From Anodontia alba (taxonomy: Eukaryota > Mollusca > Bivalvia > Lucinida > Lucinidae): 64,000 nt of DNA. The notes beneath the pieces are model-generated. The model had not been told where the DNA came from. It worked only from the letters and a program-made list of their open reading frames with translations, and did no database searches. The position numbers and the translations under genes are program-made. Position 1 is the first letter of the stretch. Each line of letters starts with the position of its first letter. The stretch spans positions 59,504,104-59,568,103 of the forward strand of contig OZ024830.1 of assembly GCA_964016985.1 (NCBI GenBank), read 5' to 3'. Positions 33,201-45,200 of the stretch are shown in pieces.

Positions 33201-36200
33201 ATTTTCATTTTTTCCTTAGTGAAAATGGCTACAAATCGTACAATAATTGATAAGGTAGGTAGATTTGTGGCAGGTTTCGAGTTCTACTTGTTCAGATATC
33301 CTGAAATGTTCACGTTAATTAAAAATCTGTAGAAAAAAGTAAAAAGTATTTTCTAAGATACCAATTCTAAAAAAAAAAAAACAACAAATCTTTACATAGG
33401 TCAGACAAAATTTTGGCCATAAATTTTATTTTAGGATAAATTTTAGAGAACAAAGCACAGAAACAGAAAAGATAAATGATTTCTGATAAGATGTGGTCAA
33501 TCAGAACAAAATATTTTCATTTAAAGTAGTTGTGGTTATGGTACCCAAGCCATAATCCAAACTTATAAATCCGTAAACGAATGACAAATCAGAATGTTCA
33601 GACTAACAGACATGGACCCAAGAATAAAGGGTGTATCAGGTGTCCGCGGATTGTAAGCATTACTTGGTAAGCAAGCTTCGCTCATCATTCCCATAAGCCA
33701 GAACAAAGGAAAAGTAGGTAGAAGTTTATGTCCAGGATTTTGGAAGTCTACTTATGGCTCATTATTGGCAAAAACATCAGAAACAATTCTGGAAACTGCC
33801 ATATGTAGGGATTGACCAGATCATGATGTCTCCCATAGAACTTCTTAAGCATTGCTACCAGTTTGGTTTTTTGATACCTCTGGCTCAACAACCTTGTAGT
33901 GAGCACTTTCCCATGCTCCATGAAGTCCTGATAATTTGAACAGGCTCTGTCATAACAGATTAACGGTGAACGTAAATGCCGTATGCTGGTGCAGAAGGGA
34001 TATTACTGCTTAGGAATGGAAAGTTAACAATGGGAAAATTGAAGATATCCCTTTTATCATAAATCCTAGTAGTAAGCTTTCCATTGTCAATGTAGAGATA
34101 AGAATTCAAGTATGAGGAGGAGGCTGCAATCTCCGTTGTTTCCTTTATTTCAAGTTCACATGGATAGATAAATTCCAAATACGCTGCAAATTGTGTGTTT
34201 TTCAGAGACAATACATCATCTATATATCTGTAGGTGAAATTGAATTGTTGTGCAAGGTGTTTCTTGCCTGCTATGAGGAGACTTTGTACAAACTCTGCCT
34301 CATACGAGTATAAAAAAAGTTGGCAAGCAACGGTGCACAGTTAGTATCCATCGGTATGCCGGTTGTTTGCTAAAATATCCGTCTGCCAAACTCCACAAAA
34401 ATATTGTCAATTAGATATTCCAGCATCTTAACGACATCTGCATCTGAGTATTTTTGTGATGCATCAGAGTGATCCGATCAGAGTGATCCCGAACAAAGTA
34501 TGTGTCTTTGTAGCCAATGACAATATATTGAAAGTGATGGTAACCATCTTATAGAAGAAACACTTGTTGATAATTTCCTTTTAGATTTCAATAAAGCACA
34601 AAGCAAAAAGCATCTTTCCAAGTGATACCAAAGGGACAGTAGGTAAGATGCCCTTTTCAAAAAAAAAATGTCAATGTCAAACTCATTAACTGTTGTACTT
34701 AAAGTATTTGCCATATTTCAGGATAGAATTTTAACATCACATTAGCTAGCAACTTCCTAAAGTTTTGAACAACTGGGCCCTGATTATTAACATTTACATC
34801 AGCCCTAGCAGTCAAGTCCATTTCAGAATATCTATTACACCTACAATTCTTTTTTGTGGCACATGATTTCTCCCTAACAAGGACTCAAAACAGTGTAGCA
34901 TCGTTTCATGACCATGATCTATTTTTCATGATGTGATCTTATGACATGAAAGTCGTAACAAAGGAATGAAGCATAGCTGAAAAAATTTCCCGCCTCTCGT
35001 GGGAATCAAACCTGGTCCTCCCGGTTTAAAATCCAATGCTCTAACCACTGAACCAAAGAGTCGACTCCCTGACGCAGTTGTCAGAAATTGAATATATACT
35101 TAGAAGCTATGCGTAATCTGCCAAGGCAGATAATGGAAGGAAGGGGTGCTCGGTCGTAACACTCCCCCTTTTCAAGGAAGTCATCATTTATGATGACGTG
35201 AAGCCATTTTCGGCTAAGTAAAGTCCAATCTCGGACGAGTCCCCATCTTACGACATGAAAGACGTAACAAAGGAATGAAGCATAGCTGAAAAAATTTCCC
35301 GCCGATTGTGGAATTCAAACCTGGTCCTCCCGGATAAAAATCCAACGCTCTAACCACTGAGCCAAAGAGTTGACGCCCTGGGGCAGTTGTCAGAGATGGA
35401 ATATATACTTAGAAGCTATGCGTAATCTGCCAAGGCAGATAATGGAAGGAAGGGGTGCTCGGTTGTAACACTCCCCCTTTTCAAGGAAGTCATCATTTAT
35501 GATGACGTGAAGCCATTTTCGGCTAAGTAAAGTCCAATCTCGGACGAGCCCCCATCTTACACTCCTACAGGCATCTAACATAGCACTGCAGTATCATTTT
35601 ATGATCCTGACCTGCATGCATATTTCGTGGTTGAATGACTTTGTCATTTTTCTGTCAGCCCTTACAATTACACTTAGCTCCATTTCTAACTGTATTACTT
35701 ACAGTGGTCAGATCTGATATACAGGGATATATCTGACAGATTGTATCATTTTTATTGACCCTGGCCTATATTTCACAGTCTAATGACTGCCATTTTTGCA
35801 TTAGCCCTAATAATTAGCTCCATTTCTGGTTAACCATAAGACCGGCAGTCAGCAAACATGGCAAACACTGTCATATTATTTTATTACCATGACTTACATT
35901 TCATAGTCCAATGACTTTATCATTCTTTAAATGAATTTTTAACTTGTTGATAATAATGATAGTCACCAGCAGGTGCAGCATCACCATCAGTGGAATTCTT
36001 GTTCTTATTTATTGTCATACCTGCTTAACAGATGCAATATAAGCATCCAGCTACCTGTCTATTTGTCTGTCTGTCTGTCAGTATTGCTTCAACTCTAGCA
36101 TTCGAGTCCATTCCTGAATAACTATTATTCCTACAATCTTTCATTGGTTGATAGCCACTTCTGCAGGGGTGTCACTTGCCATACAGTCATCAAACCTGGC

Positions 36201-39200
36201 ATATGCTTCAAGTTCCTCTCTAACAGGGACTCAAACACTGTGGTATTATTTTGTGACCATGACCTACATGTATATATCACAGCTCAACAGGGAAGAAGGC
36301 TTAACATGACTTAGATATTATTGACTAGACTATTAATGCTCATTTCAAACTGACAATAAAATAAAACAAACTGATTATAAAATATAAAGCAGAAAAAAAA
36401 AAGTTCTGCATTACTAAAATAACATAGTAAAGTTGCTTATATCCCTATTTTGTCTTTTTCTTCAGTTATGATGATTCAGATCCATCCGCTATCCACGACA
36501 ATGCTGGTCTGCCAGAGATTTTGGTTCCCATTAGGCTCGATATGGAATATGAAGGACAGAAACTGCGGGACTGTTTCACATGGAATAAAAATGGTGAGAC
36601 AGAGGACTTGAGGTGCTTCTAATGAGTACCCACAACATATGTTTTTATGGAAAAATAAAAAAAACATTCCAGAATTATCACCAAGTACTCCTTAACGAGA
36701 CCTCTGGTGATAGCTCTGTGATAAGTGCCATCAGTAGCCTCTAAGTACTGGGACAGACCTGCTTGAGCAAACAATGTAGACTCAGATCAGACACTCCAGA
36801 ATGTGGCATCTAATGAGAGTCAACACTGTTTGCCACTAATCCAGCATTTTTAGACACATAATTAATAGTAAAATGTTTTTGTTCAAATTTTAGGACAAAT
36901 ATAGTAAGGGGTAAAAACATGTATGGTACTTTTAACCCTTGTCTTGCTGAATAAATTAAGATGCCACACCCATTTCTATAATTTCCAGTCAATCAAATTA
37001 CTTGATCCGGGTTTTTGATAGAAATTCACATATTTAATGACAAACAGTGCAGATCCAGATCAGTTGGCTTCTTCTGAAGCCAACTGATCTGGATCTACAC
37101 TGTTTGCTAAGACAAGGCATGTCATGTTCAACAAGAGAAGGTTTAAAACTGGCTGTGCAGTGGAACATACTGCCAGAAAACATTGCATTACTGCCAGACT
37201 TAAGGGGTAGAATTTCTGCCATTGTTGACAAGGGAGATAACTTTGCTTGCTTTCCTGCACATGGGGCCTCTTCTGAAAGGGATCTACTCTAGAAGGAAAA
37301 AAATTCTTACCTAGTAGAATACACAGAAGGGAGGCAAATAACATTTTTGACATTTGTCACACTTACCTCCCCTGATTTAGTATTCATTCTAAGGCTGGCT
37401 AATCAGAGCTAAGAAGATAATTAATTATCAGTCCTACCATTGTGCTTGATAACCAATTAGTAATCACTGAAGATTTGGTCATAATTTTTACCTGTCTGTC
37501 TGAGCATGACACTTAACATATTTTATACTTTACTATGTCTTTGGACTGACAGGCCTGAGCAAACAGTGTAGAACCAGATGAGATGCCACAAAATGTGATG
37601 TCTCATCAGGGTCTACACTGTTTGCCACTCATCCAGCTATTTTTAGACACAATATTGGGTAGTAAATTGTATTTGTTCCAATGAATACTAAGGGTGAATA
37701 TGGTAAAGTAAGACACAGAAATCAAATGATTGATTATTAGCAAATCTGTAACGATAATCATTTTTGTGGAATTTGTCGATCAATAAATCGATTTTGCGAT
37801 TAATGTTGTGCCATCCTCTATTCATTCCTATTGAATTTATTCATGCTTGCAGTTTTCAGTTTCTAACATACAATCAAGCCTCGGTGACTCAAAAATCTGT
37901 GGGATCTGTGTAAAAAGTTTGTGTATGATCAGTAAATCAAGTCACTAAATATTCAACTCATATCTGTACATGCTTCTAATGAGTACTGAATAAAATAGTC
38001 TGCAGCCAGATTGTAATGTGCCAGAAGTGCTTGGCACATTAAAGCATGCGCAACCTTCTGGTAATCACTGGGAGATTTCAGAGTATCAACAACTCACATG
38101 TTTCAATCAGAATGGACTTTTGGCCCTTTAAGGTTGTTGGACAAAGTGCATCAAACTCAGTGGTGGTTTTGTGGAAAAGAAGAAGTGAAGGGTGATGATA
38201 AATAGGTTAGACTGGTTATATAATGAATGGACCTTGCAACAATGGTTTGATTTTATGAGAAAATGGACTGAAAATATGCAAACCCTGAATATAAGTATGA
38301 CATATTATCTTCATCATTGCCGGCCTTGGTGGCTCCGTCGGATGCGCGTTTGACTGATGATCAGGAGGTTGCGGGTTCAGTCCCCACCAGGTCAACAATA
38401 TTTTTTGTGGAAATTGATCATGAAATATTTTCTATGGTAATTCTCTTCTCTCCGCAGTTGTCAGTTTCTGGTGAAAGAATGTGCACAAGTACTGGTTAAG
38501 GGCTTAGAGGACTAAGCCTGCCCAGGAAAAAGCTTGTCATGACCCAAATTGGTTGACTGGTTTGTAAAACTTCAACACAAACAAACAAACCCTGTTATCA
38601 TTGGTGTCATTTTAGCCTCTGAACGTAAGTATTGGGACACCTAAACAAATAATTATTTTTTATGGTTCAAAGTTTTGGGACAATAAGAAAATTAATTATT
38701 TTTTCCTGTTCCAATACTAACACATTTTAATGTATATAGGCAGGGCTCTGGAAATTCTGAAATCTGAATCGGTCCAGCAGATGATGATGACTCATCAATG
38801 AGCCCATTTCCAAAAAAAAATATAATATCACCTGTCACGAAACTAATGACAATTGGCAGTCCTATAACTCCTTTTAAATAATACACCTCAACTCTGTCAT
38901 ATGACGGAAGTCCGGGTATAACGAGCATGATCAAAGCTGGTGTCATCAATAAATACAGTCAGGTATGTAAAAAGAAAGAAAGAAAAAAAAAAAAAAGGGA
39001 CAATTTTGTTGTTATTTCCACCTCCGCAGGGTTTTCCTAGATAACTATTTATAAACAACTGATTCCTGTCTTGTATAAGCGTGAAGACGGCGGGAAACAG
39101 GAGAGACGGAATGAAACAACTTTCATGGACCTAATTAGGTCTAATAAAAAAAAGGCCTGTGCCATGGGCGGTTTCGCAATTTTCAGTGTTTCAGGATCTG

Positions 39201-42200
39201 ACCAGACTGCTTAAATTTTAAGCACTGACCAATCTTGTCTGGCGCAAGTGGTGCATTACTTATTTTTACCGTGAAATCTACCTTGAATTATACTCGCGTG
39301 TTACGGCCATCAACAAAAAAAAAAAAAAATAAAGCAAACAATAAGACCCAGATCAGACGTCGTTGTATTCAATATCTGATGATGTAAACGGTTTGGGAAT
39401 TAATTTATCAAATCTGGGACCGACAAACCGTGTTGACCAGAACAAAAAAGAAGTGGAAGAAAACGGATGCGTTCAAGCGGTGCATTCTTTTATTGCTCTC
39501 AGTAAAACGACCTTTGATCTTTTGGACATGCCGACTGCACCTGGTGTTTTGCAGTCTCAGTATATACACGTGTCACACAAACGGATTAATTATCAGACTA
39601 CCCTTACTGATGATTCATGTTAATCGCTTGTTTACCGCACAAAGGACAGTGAAGTGTCGAGTTTTTGACAATATTCAGATAATGATGTAATTAATTTGTG
39701 CTGCGGTAGGTTGCCGTTATTCATCTGTCTCTCCAAATATACATGTCAAATGACTGTTTAGAGCCTTTTAACTACCATAATATCGCATTTAAAAGGTGCG
39801 CAGACAACTTGGGAAGACTTGACCGTTTGTGATTTTTTAGACATCATTGATTCGTGAAAATTGGTTGGTTGGGGAAAAAATGGGGTTCAAGGCACAAACC
39901 TGTTGGACTGAATTATTAGGATTTTGGGGTGTTTGAAACCTGTCCAGAATTCTTATTTTCCGGAGCCCTGATTTAGGGCTATAGTATAATGAATTGTATT
40001 ATTTATTACGAGTGTATAGTGAATTGTATTATTTTTAAGTAGTGTATAGTGAATTGTATTAAAATTTCTCTTGCAGAAAGTCTAATAACCCCTGAACAGT
40101 TTGCCGAGATCCTTTGTGATGATTTAGACCTGAATCCCATTAACTTTGTCTCAGCTATAGCGCAGGTTATCAGATCTCAAGTTGAGGCCTTCCCAGAACC
40201 AGAGCCTGTCCCCGTAGAAGATCAGGTTAATGACCAACGAGTAATACTCAAGGTAAATGCTACCACTTCTATAGAAATGTAAGTCTAGGATGGTAATGGG
40301 ACACTACCATTTTTAGTTTTAAACAAAAAAATAATTATATTACTATAATGTGTAAAATTTAAGGGAACTGGATACAGTTGGTAGCTTTTTTTTGTGGTCG
40401 TCCACCGTGCGGCATCAACAATTGACTCCTCCGTCAGAAGGCTATAACCACACCCATGCGTAAATCCTTAGACAAACAATATCATGATACCTGTATTTGT
40501 CAATGAAAACTGCATTCATACCTGTATTTATCAATGAAAAAGTACATAGGTAATATTGTTTATCTAAGCAATAACATTAACCGTTAACTGGTAAACTAGT
40601 TTGGTTGGTCAGATTTTGGTGTCATTTACTGGTCAGGTGATTTCACGGAGGAGTCAATTGCTTTAAAAGCCTACACCTACATCGCTGGGGTAATGGACTA
40701 CAAACTTTGTACGAAGCATTGGGGTGACTTGTAGATCAAAAAATAGCTAAAATTGTTCCGATCGGAAATCCAAGATGGCTGTCGTGGTGGCCATCTTGAA
40801 AATCTGTTTTTCGCTTCTTCTCCTGAACCAAAAGGCCAATCGACTCGAAACTTGGTAGGAAGCATCGTGGTGATCTGTCGGGCAAAAGTAGCTGAAATCG
40901 TTCTGATCGGAAGTCTAAGACGGCCCCTATAGCGGCCATCTTGAAAATCTATTTTCCCTTCTTCTCCTGAACCAAAAGGCCAGTTCTCGAAACTTGGTAA
41001 GAAGCATTGGGGTCTTGTACATCAAAAATAGCTAAAATCGTTTCAATCTGAAATCCAATATGGCGGCCATGGTGGCCATCTTGAAAATCTATTTTTCGCT
41101 TCTTCTGAACCGAAAGACCAATTGACTCGAAACTTGGTAGGAAGCAACGTGGTGACTTGTAGATCAAAAGTCGCTAAAATGTTCCGATTGAAAATTCAAA
41201 ATGGCCGTCATGGTGGTCAGCTTGAAAATCTATTTTTCCCTTCTTTTCCTAAACCAAAAGACCAATTGAGTTGAAACTTGTAAGGAAGCATCGGAGTTAC
41301 TTATAGATCAAAAATAGGTAAAATTGTTCCGATCGGAAATCCAAGATGGCTGCCATGGTGGCCATCTTGAAAATCTATTTTTCACTTCTTCTCCTGAACC
41401 AAAAGGCCCATGGGGTCAAAACTTGGTAGGAAGCATAGGAAGGACTTGTAGATCAAAAAAAGGTAAAATTGTTCCGATCGGAAATCCAAGATAGCCGCGA
41501 AAATTTTTTTTCTCTTCTTCCCCTGAACCGAAAGGCCAATTGACTGGAAACTTGGTAGGAAGCATCAGGGTGACTTGTAGATAAAAAAAAGCTGAAATCA
41601 TTCCGATTGGAAATCCAAGATGGCTGTAATGGCAGCCATCTTGAAAATCAATTTTTCACTTCTTCTCCTGAACCAAAAGGCCAATGGACTCAAAACTTGG
41701 TAGGAAGTATCGGGGCCAATTGACTCGAAACTTGTAAGGATTTGTTTTAATGACTACTCCATATATAACCACTGAAGCAGTAGGACTCTAATTTCATACA
41801 AATGTTAAATGGGTAAGGGATATTGAAAATAGCTAAAAGTCTGCCAATCTGCCTCTTGGTTTGGTTGCCATGGCAACAGAAAACTCCCATAGACTTATAA
41901 TTAGAAAATAGTTGAATTGCATTGTCTCCATAACCAGTGGAGTGATGTGAACCATATTTAGCAGTTATGATCATTGGATGATTGTCTACCCAGTTTATAT
42001 GTTTTATGACCAGTGACCATTTTGTTTGGTTGCCATGGCAACATTAAATTTAAAAAAAAAAAGATTTTTTTTTTAAATGACAGCTCCTTCAAAACCACAG
42101 TAAACAGTGATGCAAACTTCATTACTGCTTATGAAGAGTAGATAAAACCGAGACTCCCATTTTTCTAATCGGTAGTGACTTCTTTGTTTCCAAAGGCAAT

Positions 42201-45200
42201 CTTTTTGATGTTTATTATATACTCAACAAAATAATTTAAGGGTCACTTAGTGCAATTTTTCATATATGCAAACTTTGATTAAGTCTATGGGCAAAACCAC
42301 AGAAGATATTAAAATATTGTTTAAGTGGAACCCGAAAGGGAGTGTTTCCAACAACAAATTTTGTAAAGAAAATCATTTTAAAATTTGTAAAAAATGCTAC
42401 TCAAAATGAAAAAATATGACATTTGAACATGATAAGTCATGCCTTGACTTCAAACTGTGAATAAATCATAGAGAAAGCTCTAATTTCAATCAAGAAACTC
42501 ACATTTTCCTACAGGTACCCTCTATAGATTATTCATGGTCTATGGGGAATCATCGAGGCAATTTTAGCCTCTTAAAGGGTTGACCTCTTTTTCTGGCCAT
42601 ATCTGTGTGTCTTTTACCCCTAAAAAGTGGAATTTGCAAGATTGTGTTTGGGGTAAATCATTGTTTTGACTTAAAATAGAAAATTTAAGGTATTCTGATA
42701 AAAAACATCATTTTGGAGTAAAATGTTCAGCAAACCCCATTTTTCTCAGAATCTTCTAGGCTGACAATGTTCGCGCCATTGACACTTTGGTAGCTAAACG
42801 TATTGCTAACATGTTGAGCTTATTGAAATGGGCTTGCAAATAGTAGTATTGCCCACAGAGTAATTTTAACAACTGACGGGTTGCATTTGAATGTTAATCA
42901 AAGGAAAACTGAAACTGGTGACCCTTTAATTAGTTTGTGGAGTATATTTCCCTGCCTTTGTCCTGTTTAAATGTATAAAATTATGATATTGTTAAACAAC
43001 TCTTCAGAAACCACATAGCCAATTTCCACCAAATTCCACATTGATCCTTCTGTTGAAATGTGATGGAGAGTTTGTTCAAATGATCACGCTCCATTGACTA
43101 TCATGCCCATATATTCTTCTTCAAAACTAAGAACTGCTTAAATAATGATCCTTTCATTAGTTGCAATGATAGGATTGGAAAAATGTTGCATAACATCTGC
43201 AAATTTGCAGTGGCTATGTCACTCAGGTGAACGTGGGCCTTTTATTTTATGTTCTGATTGCTTTATTGCTTTAATTTGTGTATATTTTGTATGATTCAAG
43301 AAAACAAAAGCGACCGGTTAGAATTTATGCTCAGAAAATATTACACAGCAGCCAATGAGTCTGCATTAACCCATTTATGCCTAGCGTCCTATAAAAGGGA
43401 CATTGGCAAACAGTCTAGATCCTGATCAGACGCCACAGAATGCGGCATCTCATCTACACTGTTTGCTTTTATTACAGGAATTTCTATAAACATGGCAGTT
43501 ATAAAAACTAGAGCAAGTCAATGGCAAGCCATCGCATATCCTCGCGCCAGCGCCATCACACATCAAAATCCCAAATGCATTCCTCCAGTCCTCATCCATA
43601 GGGCTAATACCTCTGACAGTTTCAAGATTATAGCTCCAAAAGCCTAGGAGGAGTTGTGTGACAAGAAAAAGAAAAAGGACCCAAAATCCTACTTTTTGAC
43701 CTCTGGTGACCCCCAGAGATGCCTACGGGGCAAAATTTTTGCACCACTGTATTCTACTCTTCATTACCTTTGATTTGATATGCAACATATGTTTGTACAA
43801 AATGGATTTTGGACCCTTCAGGGCCACACCCCACTGGCCCTGCCCCCAGGGGATACATCAGATTTCCTAATATATTTCACCAGTCCTCATCCATAGGGCT
43901 GTGGCCTGTGAAAGTTTCGAGATTCTAGCTTAAATGGTCGAGGAGCAATGGTGTGACATTACATACGGATGGACAGATGGATGGATGGGGGGGTATCACA
44001 ATATCTCTGCTTTTTCTTCGAAAAGCGTGGGGATAATTAACCAGACATCCTTTTTGTTGGAACTGGACTGGTCCAAATAGTTATGGTAGAAGATTCCACT
44101 CGGCATAAATGGATTAAAGTAGACAGTGAAAACTAATCTCCCTGCTTGTATGTGCAAGCTGACCTTGGCATTCACTGTCCATATGTGTGGTAAAGACCTT
44201 TTCTCTTGGCAAAACTTAAATAATGACAGGGGATACAAATCCTCAGTTGTTGTTAATTTGTTACATTAAACCTACATTAGTATTTTATTGCCTTTGAAAA
44301 TAATTAGTAATTAAATAGCCACAAAAATGCCTGAGAAGTAGAAAATTCTGGCAATAAAAATAAAGGCAGTCTCGTTTTTGCTTCTACTCTGACTCTGTCC
44401 AAAATTCCTTAGCCAAACAGATTGCTGTGGATTGCAGTTTTTGTTGAGAAATAAGAATTAATATTGATACTTTTTGGTTGGAACAAGCACTTAATCGGGT
44501 GCTATGATTAATTATTGATTATTAGCATAGTTCTTTATTTTTACACCAAAACTTTTTTATGGTTACTCATAAAAATTGCCCTGGTGATGCAACTTTAATC
44601 AGTACCAACAACATTTTATGATATTAAATTTACTTATTTGATATTCCTGTACCTAGAACCTTGTTTTTTTTTTCGACAGTTGAACATACATGTGGGTAAC
44701 ATCTCACTCATGGACCAGTTTGAATGGGACATCTCGGCACCAGAAAATAGTCCAGAAGAATTTGCAGTGAAATTATGTGCGGAACTAGGTAAATTATGGG
44801 GAATTGATACACTTTCAGGGGAGACAACTGTGTCCTTTTTTCCTCCATTCTAAAAAGGGGTCTACTCTAAAAGGAAAGAATTTTAGAGTAGACCCCTTTT
44901 AAGAAGGAAAGCAAACAGGAAGTCACATAAGTACATTGTACATAATGGCAGAAAGTCTACCTTGACATGTGTATCCAATCCCCTTAAATCTCAAACTGTA
45001 CGTATACAGTGTAAATGAGCCTATGCAAAACTGTACGTATACAATGTAAATGAGCTTATGCAAATAAAAATCAACCTTATGAAATGCAACCAGCACCTGC
45101 ACATATGCACAGTCTGGTCAGTGTTTAATCTGTTTGCAGATAGAAACTTTAAAAGTGGCTGACGGAGCTAATATTGATATAACCTTATTTTTTGTTGTCA

